Source of the DNA: Pseudonocardia nigra
Lineage (GTDB): Bacteria; Actinomycetota; Actinomycetes; Mycobacteriales; Pseudonocardiaceae
Assembly (NCBI RefSeq): GCF_019396355.1
Contig: NZ_JAHKRK010000028.1
Span: forward strand, 1 to 54,075
Length of the DNA: 54,075 nucleotides
Direction: 5' to 3'
A program made the position numbers and the translations under genes. The notes beneath the pieces were generated by a model. The model searched no databases and had not been told where the DNA came from. It worked only from the letters and a program-made list of their open reading frames with translations. Below are positions 25,893 through 34,364 of this stretch, in pieces. Each line of letters begins with the position of its first letter. Position 1 is the stretch's first letter.

Positions 25893-27268
25893 CCGACGCG
25901 ATCACGTTCCCGGAGGGCTTCGCCTGGGGAACCGCCACGGCGAGCTACCAGATCGAGGGCGCCGTCGCCGAGGGCGGCCGCGGCCGCTCCATCTGGGACA
26001 CCTTCGCCCACACCCCCGGTCGCACGCGCAGCGGCGACACCGGCGACGTCGCCTGCGACCACTACCATCGCTACGCCGACGACGTCGCCCTGATGCGCGA
26101 GCTGAACGTCGACACCTACCGGTTCTCCCTGGCCTGGCCACGTCTGCAGCCGAACGGGCGCGGCGAGCTCAACCCCGAGGGCGTCGCGTTCTACGACCGG
26201 CTCGTCGACGAGCTGCTGACCGCCGGGATCCGCCCGTGGGTCACGCTCTACCACTGGGACCTCCCCCAGGCGCTGGAGGACGCGGGCGGCTGGCCGGTGC
26301 GCGACACCGCGCTGCGGTTCGCCGACTACGCCGCGGCCGTGCACGCCCGTCTCGCCGACCGGGTGGCGGACTGGACCACGCTGAACGAGCCGTGGTGCTC
26401 GGCGTTCCTGGGCTACGCGTCGGGCCACCACGCCCCCGGGATCCAGGACCCCGCGGCCGCCGTGCGGGCCGCGCACCACCTGATGCTCGGGCACGGCCTC
26501 GCCGTCGAGGCGATGCGCTCGGCGCGGCCCGACCTGCGCTACGGGATCACGCTCAACCTCTACCCCACCGAGGCGGCCACCGACGACCCCGCCGACCTCG
26601 ACGCCGCCCGGCGCGTCGACGGGCAGAGCAACCGGCTGTACCTCGACCCGATCCTCGCCGGCCGCTACCCCGACGACCTGCTCGCCGACCTCGTCCCGAT
26701 CGCGGGCGGCGAGCACCTGCGCGACGGCGACGACAAGCAGATCGCGCTGCCGCTGGACGTGCTCGGCGTCAACTACTACAGCCGGCACGTGGTGCGTGCC
26801 GCCCGCCCAGACTCCGACTACACGCCGAACGATGCGTGGGTCGGCGCCGCCGACATCGAGAAGATCCGGACCGGGAAGCCGGTCACCGCGATGGGCTGGG
26901 AGATCGACGACCAGGGCCTCTACGACATCCTCACCCGCGTCGCGCGCGACTACGCCGCCCCGCCGATGTACGTCACCGAGAACGGCGCCGCGTACCCCGA
27001 CGCCGTGGGCCCGGACGGGCGCGTGCACGACCAGCAGCGCATCGACTACCTGGACGGCCACTTCCGGGCGGCCCACCGCGCGATCGCCGACGGGGTCGAC
27101 CTGCGCGGGTACTTCGTGTGGTCGCTGATGGACAACTTCGAGTGGGCGTGGGGCTACGACCGGCGGTTCGGCATCGTCCACGTCGACTCCGCCACCCAGC
27201 AGCGCACGATCAAGGACAGCGGGCGCTGGTTCGCCGAGGTGGCGCGGCGCAACGGCCTGCCCGCCTGA
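25889..27268 (+). CDS. GH1 beta-glucosidase
   Basis: The 459-aa cytosolic enzyme has standard GH1 length. The N-terminal signature is FAWGTATASYQIEGAV, the acid/base is Glu167 in TLNEPW, and the nucleophile is Glu364 in YVTENG. The aglycone/glucose contacts YHWDLPQALEDAGGW and SLMDNFEWAWGY are intact. No signal peptide is present, so imported glycosides are cut inside the cell. GTG 25889 overlaps the aldo/keto reductase stop (GTGA). The product hydrolyses beta-linked glucosides to glucose plus aglycone, giving the operon its probable substrate class. Confidence 0.95.
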   Translation: MTDAITFPEGFAWGTATASYQIEGAVAEGGRGRSIWDTFAHTPGRTRSGDTGDVACDHYHRYADDVALMRELNVDTYRFSLAWPRLQPNGRGELNPEGVAFYDRLVDELLTAGIRPWVTLYHWDLPQALEDAGGWPVRDTALRFADYAAAVHARLADRVADWTTLNEPWCSAFLGYASGHHAPGIQDPAAAVRAAHHLMLGHGLAVEAMRSARPDLRYGITLNLYPTEAATDDPADLDAARRVDGQSNRLYLDPILAGRYPDDLLADLVPIAGGEHLRDGDDKQIALPLDVLGVNYYSRHVVRAARPDSDYTPNDAWVGAADIEKIRTGKPVTAMGWEIDDQGLYDILTRVARDYAAPPMYVTENGAAYPDAVGPDGRVHDQQRIDYLDGHFRAAHRAIADGVDLRGYFVWSLMDNFEWAWGYDRRFGIVHVDSATQQRTIKDSGRWFAEVARRNGLPA

Positions 27269-27340
27269 GACCGGAGGCTCACCATCACCTACGACCGGGC
27301 CCCCCGCCCCACGCTCGCCGAGGTCGCGCAGCGGGCGGGG

Positions 27341-28303
27341 GTGTCCCCGTCCACGGTCTCGCGGGTGGTCCGCGGCTCCACCCCGGTGAGCGCGGAGCTC
27401 GAACGCACCGTCCGCGAGGCCGTCGCCGCCACGGGGTACGTGCCCAACCTGGCCGCCCGGCAGCTGGTGACCAGCCGTTCGGACACCGTGGGCGTCGTGA
27501 TCCCCGAGGACCAGGGCCACGTCTTCGGTGAGCCGTTCTTCGCCGGGATGATCCAGGGCGTCACCGCGCACCTGTCCACCACGCCGTTCCACTTCATCCT
27601 GGTGGTGGCGCGTTCGAGCGACGACCGGCAGTGGCTGCGCAACTACGTGGCGAGCCGGCACGTCGACGGCGTCATGCTCATCGCCCCGCAACGCGGTGAC
27701 CCCCTCGGGCGGCTGCTGCACGAGACGGGCGTCCCGGTGGTGTTCATGGGCAAGCCGTTCGACGTCACCGGCTGCCGCTACGTCGACGCCGACAACACCG
27801 GCGGGATCGTCCAGGCCGTGGAGTACCTGTACGCGAAGGGCCGGCGCCGCATCGCGATGATCACCGGGGTGCGGGAGATGCGCTCGGCCACCGACCGGCT
27901 CGCCGGTTACCGCCGCGGGCTCAAACAGGTCGGCCTTCCGGTCGACGAGCGGCTCGTCGTCGACAGCGACTACACCGAGGAGGGCGGCGAGCGGGCCATG
28001 GGCGAGCTGCTAGGCCGCCCGGTGCCGATCGACGCCGTCATCGCCGCGTCCGACCTCAGCGCCGTCGGCGCACTGCGGGCCCTGCGGACCGCCGGGGTCC
28101 GCGTGCCACGCGACGTCGCGATGATCGGGTTCGGCGACGACCCGGACAGCGCGCGGCACCGCCCCCCGCTCACGACCGTGGCCCAACCGTCCGTCGAGAT
28201 GGGCCGCAAGCTCGCCACGCTGATGGTCGACGCCATCGAGGGCAGGCCGGGCAGGCAGCGGGTGCTCATGCCGACGCAGCTCGTGGTGCGCGCGACGGCG
28301 TGA
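27341..28303 (+). CDS. LacI family regulator with a disturbed start
   Basis: Only the 320-aa part from GTG 27341 has a normal start, but it cuts the DNA-binding HTH: in-frame homology begins earlier with PTLAEVAQRAGV (27308-27343), and no ATG, GTG or TTG lies between the bglB stop (27268) and there. A good GGAGG (27272-27276) is followed by ATC at 27283 in another frame; deleting one C from the run at 27299-27305 joins that frame to the HTH. So the gene probably has a homopolymer error or is mutated. The rest is a full effector domain (VGVVIPEDQGHVFGEPFFAG). It is the best candidate to bind the twin TGACAGCGCTGTCA operators. Confidence 0.8.
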   Translation: MSPSTVSRVVRGSTPVSAELERTVREAVAATGYVPNLAARQLVTSRSDTVGVVIPEDQGHVFGEPFFAGMIQGVTAHLSTTPFHFILVVARSSDDRQWLRNYVASRHVDGVMLIAPQRGDPLGRLLHETGVPVVFMGKPFDVTGCRYVDADNTGGIVQAVEYLYAKGRRRIAMITGVREMRSATDRLAGYRRGLKQVGLPVDERLVVDSDYTEEGGERAMGELLGRPVPIDAVIAASDLSAVGALRALRTAGVRVPRDVAMIGFGDDPDSARHRPPLTTVAQPSVEMGRKLATLMVDAIEGRPGRQRVLMPTQLVVRATA

Positions 28304-28339
28304 GTCCGCGCCTCCCGACCGGTTGGCGCGGCGCCCGGC

Positions 28340-28534
28340 TCACCTGCTGCTCGGCGGTGCGTCGGCCTGCTCCGCCGGGGCGCAGCCGCTCAGGGCCTCC
28401 AGGTGGCTCAACAACTGGAGCCATCCGGTGAAGGGCGCGCTCTGCTGCCCCTCGCCCGCCACGCCGACGGTGCCGTGCACCTGTCCCCCGTCGCCGGGGT
28501 CGGGCAGGGGATCGAACCGGACAACGACTTCCAC
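28340..28534 (-). CDS. Small hypothetical protein with a GWLxLL motif
   Basis: The 64-aa frame starts at GTG 28534. The segment APFTGWLQLLSHLEALSG resembles the PFxGWLxLLxxLE signature that I recall from short actinobacterial hypothetical proteins preceded by a beta-strand such as VEVVVRFDPL. No clear ribosome site is seen. It lies between the lacI stop and the LuxR remnant, downstream of the latter on the same strand. It could also be the C-terminal scrap of a larger protein, because the frame is open upstream beyond the GTG. Confidence 0.4.
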   Translation of the reverse strand: MEVVVRFDPLPDPGDGGQVHGTVGVAGEGQQSAPFTGWLQLLSHLEALSGCAPAEQADAPPSSR

Positions 28535-28583
28535 GCGGGGGACGGTACGGCCGGTGGCACCCGCAGCGGATGTGGGAGCGTCC

Positions 28584-29507
28584 CTATCGTGTGCCCGCGC
28601 CCTCCCTACTGGCTCGCGCGGGCAGCAAACCGCCCCGTTCGAGTGCGACCACCAGGTCGACCCGTGAGCGGCACCCCGTCTTGCGGTACAGCCTGCTGAG
28701 GTAGGCCTCCACGGTCTTGCGGCTGTAGTGCAGCACCTGGGAGATCTCGCGGTTGCTCAGCCCGTCGTGCACGAGCTGCACGAGCTGCCGCTCGGTCTCG
28801 GTCAGTTCGTCCGCGCCGCCGGGCGGGCGGGGTGCCCGGCCCAGCGCCAGGCCCGCCTCCCGCGCCTGCGCCAGCACGAGCTTCTGCCACACCGGCGCGC
28901 CGAGGTCGCCGAACAGCGTCGACGCCCGGTGCAGGTGCTCCGCCCGGTCCTGCCCCAGCGTGGCGAGGACGTGGTGCGCCTTCGCCGCGACGAACGGCAG
29001 CCCCTCCGCGGTCGCCTCGTCGAGCACGTCCTGCGCGTGCTGTGGCCGCCGGTCCGCGAGCGCCATCGCGAGGTGAGCCGATCGGCGGATCTTCGGGGTA
29101 CCGACCGTTGCCGCCAGCTCGGTGAGTTGCTCGGCCGCCCGTCGCGCCTCCCGGTGGTCCCCGACCTCGCGCAGACAGGAGGTGAGCACCTCGAGGGCGC
29201 ACTGGGTCACCTCGCACCACCCGTTCGCGAGCCCGATGTCGCGTTGCCTGCGCAGGGTGTCCAGCGCGACGGTGTGGTCCTTGCCGGCCAGCGCGATGCG
29301 CCCGCGCACGCACTCCCGGACGGCCGCGTACACCGCCCCTTCCGCGGGCTCGACCCCGTCGAGGAGCCGGCCCGCGCCGGCGTGGTGTCCCTGCTCCAGC
29401 AGGATCCGCACCTCGATGAACCGCATCCACGTCAGATTGTTGGTGAGCCCGCTGAACTCCAGGCGCACGGCCTCGGAGCGGATCGTCTCCAGCGCCGAGC
29501 GCGGGCG
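28584..29507 (-). pseudogene. LuxR-type regulator, N-terminally truncated
   Basis: The frame encodes a helical TPR-like region (RFIEVRILLEQGHHAGAGRL, DHREARRAAEQLTELAATVG) and a complete C-terminal LuxR HTH (LTETERQLVQLVHDGLSNRE then VLHYSRKTVEAYLSRLYRKT). Large LuxR/MalT-like regulators have a further 400-600 aa of ATPase and repeats in front; here the frame closes at a stop near 29508 just beyond ALETIRSEAV. A GTG at 29468 could still yield a 294-aa protein. The other side of the breakpoint is a DppB permease gene on the plus strand that also lacks its 5' end. Confidence 0.7.
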
Positions 29508-30148
29508 CTACCACCTGCTGCTCGCCCAGGTGATCGCGCTGGCGCTGGCTGGTCGCCGCCCGCCGGGCCGGCAGCCTGCTGGACCGGGCGTTGACCACCA
29601 CCACGTTCGGGCTGCTGTCCACGCCGGTCTTCGTGTCCGGGGTGCTGCTGATCCTCGTCTTCGCCGTGCTCGCCGACCTGCTGCCGGCCACCGGCTACAC
29701 CCCGTTCACCGAGGACCCGGTCGAGAACCTCGAGTCGATGATCCTGCCCGCCGTCACCCTCGCGATCAGCGAGGTCGCGGTGTACGCCAGGCTCCTGCGC
29801 ACCGACCTGATCGCCACGCTGCAGGAGGACTACATCGCGCTGGCGCGGGCCAGGGGCCTGTCGTCGCGGCGCATCCTGTGGCGCCACGCGCTGCGCCCCT
29901 CGGCGGTCTCCCTGGTCACCGTGGTCGGGCTGAGCTTCGGCGCGCTGATCGGCGGGTCGGTGATCGTCGAGACGCTGTTCGCGCTGCCGGGGGTCGGCAG
30001 GCTCATCGTCGACGCGATCTTCTCCCGCGACTACCTCGTGGTGCAGGGCGGCGTCGTGCTCGTCTCGCTCGGATACGTCGTCGTGAACTTCCTGGTCGAC
30101 CTGATCTACGCCGCCATCGACCCGAGGATCCGCCGTGCTGCCACCTGA
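29495..30148 (+). pseudogene. DppB-type ABC permease, 5'-truncated and frameshifted
   Basis: From about 29495 the plus strand reads RYHLLLAQVIALALA, then changes frame and continues LVAARRAGSLLDRALTTTTF and a normal DppB end with EAA-like loop DYIALARARGLSSRRILWRH. The frame change coincides with CTGGCTGG (29545-29552), a 4-bp tandem duplication; removing one unit restores the frame. The first third of the protein (about 100 aa with the first helix) is absent. A start at 29591 would give 185 aa. It overlaps the downstream permease-ATPase gene by 14 bp. Without DppB the importer is unlikely to work. Confidence 0.75.
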
Positions 30149-32225
30149 CACCGCGACGGACCGGGCGCCGGTCACGCCCGCCGCCGCGAGTCTCCCCGCC
30201 GCGACCAGCCGTCTCCCGTGGCGGCTCGGGCGAGCCGCACGCCCGTCGCGCAGGCGGCGTCGGCTCGGGATCGGCTTCTGGCTCGCGGCGGCGTGGATCG
30301 CGCTCGTCGTGCTGGCGGCCGCCACCGCCGACCTGCTGCCGCTGCACGGCGTCGACGCGACCTTCGTCGGCCCGCCCGACTCGGGACCGAGCTGGTCCCA
30401 TCCCCTCGGCACCGACGGGCTGGGCCGCGACCTGCTGAGCCGCGTGGTGTACGGGGCCAGGGTGTCGCTGGGCATCGGGATCGGGGCGCTCGCCATCTGC
30501 TTCGCCGTCGGCGGGCCGCTCGGCCTGCTCGCCGGCTACCACCGGGGCAAGCCCGAGGCGGTCATCATGGCGGTGAGCGACATCGCGCTGGCGTTCCCCG
30601 CGCTGATCCTCGCGCTCGCGGTGGTCGCCATGGCCGGAGCCAGCTTCCTCAACGTCCTGCTCGTGCTCGGCGCGCTGGGCGTGCCGGCGTGGACCCGCGT
30701 GGTGCGGGGCGCCACGCTGACCTACGCCGAGCGCGAGTTCGTGGTCGCCGCGCGGGCACTCGGCGCCCGGAGCCGCGATGTCATCTGGCGGGAGATCGTG
30801 CCCAACGTCCTGCTGCCCGTCGCATCCTTCGCGTTCATCGCGATGGCCGTCGTGGTGGTGGCCGAGGGCAGCCTCGCGTTCCTGGGCCTGTCCGTTCCCC
30901 CGCCCACCCCGTCCTGGCGCGGGATGATCAACGAGGGCCGCTACGACCTGGGGACCGACCCGCATCTGACCCTTGCCCCCGTCGCGGCCATGTTCCTCAC
31001 GGTGCTCGCCTTCAACCTGGTCGGCGACCGGCTGCGCGAGCTGGGCGACGTCCGCGAGAGCGGCCTGGGCGTTCCGCGGCGCCGCCGGGTGGAGCGTCCC
31101 GCCCCGGCTCCCGTCGAGGACGCGGCCGGCGCCACGCACACCGGTGGTGGGCCGCGCCTGCTCGAGGTGGTCGACCTGCGCACCGCGTTCCGCACCGAGC
31201 GCGGCCACGTCCGCGCGGTCGACGGGGTGTCGCTCACCCTGGAGCGCGACCGGACGGTCGGCGTCGTCGGCGAGTCGGGCTCGGGCAAGACGATGCTCGT
31301 GCGTTCCGTCCTCGGGCTGCTGCCGTCGCAGAACACCGACCGCAGCGGGCGAGTGGTCTTCGACGGGCAGGACCTGTCCGGGCGGGACGCCGACGAGCTG
31401 CGCGACGTGCTGGGTACGCAGATGGGCGCGGTGTTCCAGGACCCGATGACCGCGCTCAACCCGGTGCGCACCATCGGCACCCAGCTGGCCGAACCGCTGC
31501 AGGTGCATCGCGGCATGAGCAAGCGCGACGCGCTGGCCAGGGCGCGCGAGCTGCTCGTGGCGGTGCAGGTGCCCGAGCCGGACCGGCGGCTGCGGCAGTA
31601 CCCGCACCAGCTCTCGGGCGGCATGCGGCAGCGGGTGACGATCGCGCTGGCCCTGTCGTGCGACCCCGTGCTGCTGTTCGCGGACGAGCCCACCACCGCG
31701 CTCGACGTGACCGTGCAGGACCAGATCCTGCGGCTGCTGCACGCCCAGCGGCAGGAGCGGCACATGGCGATGCTGCTGATCAGCCACGACCTCGCCGTGG
31801 TGGCGCAGTGGGCCGACGAGGTGATCGTGATGTACGCGGGGAAGGTGGTGGAGCGCGGGCCCACCGAGGCGCTGTTCACCCGTACGCGCATGCCCTACAC
31901 CGAGGCGCTCCTGCAGGCCATCCCCGATCCGGCCGATCCGAGCCACACGCGACTGCGGGTGGTCGAGGGCCGCCCGCCCGACCTCGCCGACCTGCCCACC
32001 GGGTGCCGGTTCCACCCCCGCTGCCCCTACGCCCAGGAGCGCTGCATGACCGAGGAACCCCCACTGATCGCGGCGGACGACCCCGGGCACGCCTACGCCT
32101 GCTGGTTCCCCGTCGGGACCGACGCCGGCCGGGCGGCGCTGGCCGAGAACATGCGGCGCGGCCGGCCCCAGACCCGCGAAATCCAGCCTCGCGAGATCGT
32201 GGCGGGGGATGACCGTGGCCGGTAG
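30135..32225 (+). CDS. Fused DppC permease and DppD ATPase of a peptide/nickel-type ABC transporter
   Basis: This 696-aa single chain joins a DppC-type permease (about residues 1-310; EREFVVAARALGARSRDVIW is the ATPase contact loop) to a DppD-type ATPase (about 345-696). The ATPase has Walker A GESGSGKT, signature LSGGMRQR, Walker B LLFADEPTTALD and the C-terminal Cys-rich tail CRFHPRCPYAQERC of oligopeptide-transporter ATPases. Such permease-ATPase fusions are known in actinobacteria. GTG 30135 lies inside the broken dppB gene. No substrate-binding protein is nearby, so the substrate is open. Confidence 0.88.
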   Translation: MLPPDTATDRAPVTPAAASLPAATSRLPWRLGRAARPSRRRRRLGIGFWLAAAWIALVVLAAATADLLPLHGVDATFVGPPDSGPSWSHPLGTDGLGRDLLSRVVYGARVSLGIGIGALAICFAVGGPLGLLAGYHRGKPEAVIMAVSDIALAFPALILALAVVAMAGASFLNVLLVLGALGVPAWTRVVRGATLTYAEREFVVAARALGARSRDVIWREIVPNVLLPVASFAFIAMAVVVVAEGSLAFLGLSVPPPTPSWRGMINEGRYDLGTDPHLTLAPVAAMFLTVLAFNLVGDRLRELGDVRESGLGVPRRRRVERPAPAPVEDAAGATHTGGGPRLLEVVDLRTAFRTERGHVRAVDGVSLTLERDRTVGVVGESGSGKTMLVRSVLGLLPSQNTDRSGRVVFDGQDLSGRDADELRDVLGTQMGAVFQDPMTALNPVRTIGTQLAEPLQVHRGMSKRDALARARELLVAVQVPEPDRRLRQYPHQLSGGMRQRVTIALALSCDPVLLFADEPTTALDVTVQDQILRLLHAQRQERHMAMLLISHDLAVVAQWADEVIVMYAGKVVERGPTEALFTRTRMPYTEALLQAIPDPADPSHTRLRVVEGRPPDLADLPTGCRFHPRCPYAQERCMTEEPPLIAADDPGHAYACWFPVGTDAGRAALAENMRRGRPQTREIQPREIVAGDDRGR

Positions 32226-33210
32226 CGGAACCGCGCATCTGCGCAGCGGAGCGGACGTGCGGTTGCGCGTGGAGGACCTCGCCGTCGAGTTCCCCGCCGG
32301 GCGCCGAGGCACCGTGCACGCCGTGTCCGGCGTGAGCTTCGACGTGGCCCGCGGGGAGACGCTGGGCATCGTCGGCGAGTCGGGCTGCGGCAAGTCCACG
32401 ACCGGCCGGGCGATCATGCAGCTGCCCCGGCCGACGGCGGGATCCGTGCGGCTCGACGGGACCGAGCTCACCGCCCTGCGCGGCGATCGGCTCCGGCGGA
32501 CCCGCCGGCTCCTCCAGATGATCTTCCAGGACCCGATCTCGTCGCTCAACCCCCGTCGCGACGTGCGCCGGATCGTCGGCGAGGGTCTGCGCGTGTGGGG
32601 CAACGGCAACGGCGCCGACCGCATCGACGAGATGCTCGTGGCGGTGGGCCTCGACCCGGCGGCCGTGGAGGGCAGGCGCCCCCACGAGTTCTCCGGCGGG
32701 CAGTGCCAGCGGATCTGCATCGCCCGCGCCCTCGTCCTCGACCCCGAGGTGATCATCTGCGACGAGCCGGTGTCGGCGCTGGACGTGTCGGTGCAGGCGC
32801 AGATCCTCAACCTGCTCGAGGACCTCAAACAGCGCTACGACCTCACGCTGGTGTTCATCGCGCACGACCTGGCCGTGGTGAAGAACATCAGCGACCGGAT
32901 CCTCGTGATGTACCTGGGCAAGACCTGCGAGCTCGCTTCGAGCGACGCGCTCTTCGCCCGGCCCGCCCACCCGTACACCCGGGCGCTGCTCGCCTCCATC
33001 CCCAAGGGCGCACCGGGGCGGGCCGCGGCCGACCCGGCGATCAACCGCGAGCCCCCGTCCCCGATCCACCCGCCGAGCGGGTGCCGGTTCCGCACCCGGT
33101 GCCCCCGCGCCGAGGACCGGTGCGCCCGGGAGGAACCGGAGATGCGGCAGGTGGGGACCGCCCACTGGCTCGCGTGCCACTTCCCGGTGACGGAGGACGC
33201 ACCGCGGTGA
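32209..33210 (+). CDS. DppF-type ABC transporter ATP-binding protein
   Basis: The 333-aa ATPase has Walker A GESGCGKST, signature FSGGQCQR, Walker B VIICDEPVSALD and the H-loop FIAHDLAVV, plus the C-terminal Cys motif CRFRTRCPRAEDRC of the oligopeptide/dipeptide family. It overlaps the upstream fusion gene by 17 bp. With the fused DppD domain it would form the ATPase heterodimer. It is followed 22 bp later by a TetR fragment. Confidence 0.9.
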   Translation: MTVAGSGTAHLRSGADVRLRVEDLAVEFPAGRRGTVHAVSGVSFDVARGETLGIVGESGCGKSTTGRAIMQLPRPTAGSVRLDGTELTALRGDRLRRTRRLLQMIFQDPISSLNPRRDVRRIVGEGLRVWGNGNGADRIDEMLVAVGLDPAAVEGRRPHEFSGGQCQRICIARALVLDPEVIICDEPVSALDVSVQAQILNLLEDLKQRYDLTLVFIAHDLAVVKNISDRILVMYLGKTCELASSDALFARPAHPYTRALLASIPKGAPGRAAADPAINREPPSPIHPPSGCRFRTRCPRAEDRCAREEPEMRQVGTAHWLACHFPVTEDAPR

Positions 33211-33232
33211 TCAGCGGTGGCCGAGGTGGCGG

Positions 33233-33628
33233 ATGCCGCTGGACCGCCCGTGGTTCCGCGACGCGCTGGCGGCCGAGACCGCGGAGGCGCACCTGCGGGC
33301 GCACGTCGCCGGGACGCGGAAGGTGCTCGAACGGGTCGCGCCGATCACCGAGGTCGTCGCCGCCGCGGCCGCGACCGACCCCGACGTCGCCGAGCTCTGG
33401 CAGTACGACGAGGACCCGCGCTTCACCGTGCAGTCCGCCGCCGCGCGTTCCCTGATGGCCAAACCGGGCGCCTCCGCGGACGTCTCACCGGAGGGGGCCG
33501 CCGACGTGCTGTACGGGCTGCTCGGCCCGGAGCTGTTCCTGCTGTTCGTCCGGGACCGCGGCTGGTCGCCGCAGCGGTGGGAGCGGTGGGTCCTCAGGGC
33601 GCTCCGGACGCAGCTCTGCGACGTGTGA
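33233..33628 (+). pseudogene. TetR regulator, ligand-binding domain only
   Basis: The 131-aa frame from ATG 33233 reads LDRPWFRDALAAETAEAHLR, VLERVAPITEVVAAAAATDP and ELFLLFVRDRGWSPQRWERW, the pattern of TetR/AcrR C-terminal domains. The HTH-bearing N-terminus is missing. GAGGTGG precedes the ATG, so a short product could still be made. It follows dppF closely and its last 35 bp overlap the convergent Pr6Pr gene. It is one of several TetR remnants in the window without a DNA-binding domain. Confidence 0.65.
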
Positions 33629-34316
33629 CGACGCCGAGCCGGCCGTCGGCGACCTTCAGGACCGCGACGAGCACGAGGGCGACGAGCACGACGACCGCCG
33701 TGTTGCGCAGGGCGGCCGCGTAGCCGAGCGCGGTCACGTCGAGGAAGGGATAGGGGTACCAGCCGGAGACCGCGCCGTGGGCGAACGTGTACGCGATCCA
33801 CGCCAGCGGCCAGGCGAGCGCCCACGCCATCGTGGCCCGGTCGATCCGCGGGCGCGGACCGAACAGCAGCCATCCGAGGAGGGTGAGCCACGGCGAGACG
33901 TAGTGGAACCCGGCGTTGGCCCACGCGGCGGCGCCCTCGTGCTCCATCAGGTTGGCGAGCACGGTGGCGTACACGATCCCGGTGATCACGATGCCGAGCA
34001 GCGCATCCAACCGGACGACCCGCCAGAGGCGGCCGTCGCGGCCGGAACGCAGCGCCAGGCTCACGGCTGCGACCAGCACGATCAGGTTGCTCTGGATCGT
34101 GAAGTAGCTGAACAGCCGCAGCAGCCTCGTGCCCACGTCGAGGTGCTGGGTGCTCCGGCCGGAGTTGACGTCCGTGCCACCGGTGATCACGAGGGTGACC
34201 TGGATGACGAGGGCGACGAGCACGACAACGGCGAGCGTCGCGTGCCATGCCCGGCTCCACGCGTACCCGCGCACCGTCGTGTCGCGCTGGGGCGATGACA
34301 CCGCCGACTTCCCCAT
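33594..34316 (-). CDS. Pr6Pr family membrane protein
   Basis: The 240-aa integral membrane protein has six predicted helices. Family-like motifs are FSYFTIQSNLIVLVAAVSL after the second helix and GWYPYPFLDVTALGY near the end. The ATG at 34316 starts it. Its 3' end overlaps the TetR remnant on the opposite strand. Function is unknown for the family. It stands alone between the transporter remnants and the PLP enzyme gene. Confidence 0.85.
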   Translation of the reverse strand: MGKSAVSSPQRDTTVRGYAWSRAWHATLAVVVLVALVIQVTLVITGGTDVNSGRSTQHLDVGTRLLRLFSYFTIQSNLIVLVAAVSLALRSGRDGRLWRVVRLDALLGIVITGIVYATVLANLMEHEGAAAWANAGFHYVSPWLTLLGWLLFGPRPRIDRATMAWALAWPLAWIAYTFAHGAVSGWYPYPFLDVTALGYAAALRNTAVVVLVALVLVAVLKVADGRLGVVTRRRAASGAP

Positions 34317-34364
34317 CCCGGGCCGCCCCTCTCCGGGCGCCGGGACGTCACCCGGGCCGTGGGT

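Noticed and set aside
27261..27345. Read-through fusion of beta-glucosidase and LacI
   Set aside because: Although both are in the same frame around a single TGA, the GH1 C-terminus is complete before the stop and the linker residues look non-coding; a start-region defect is simpler.
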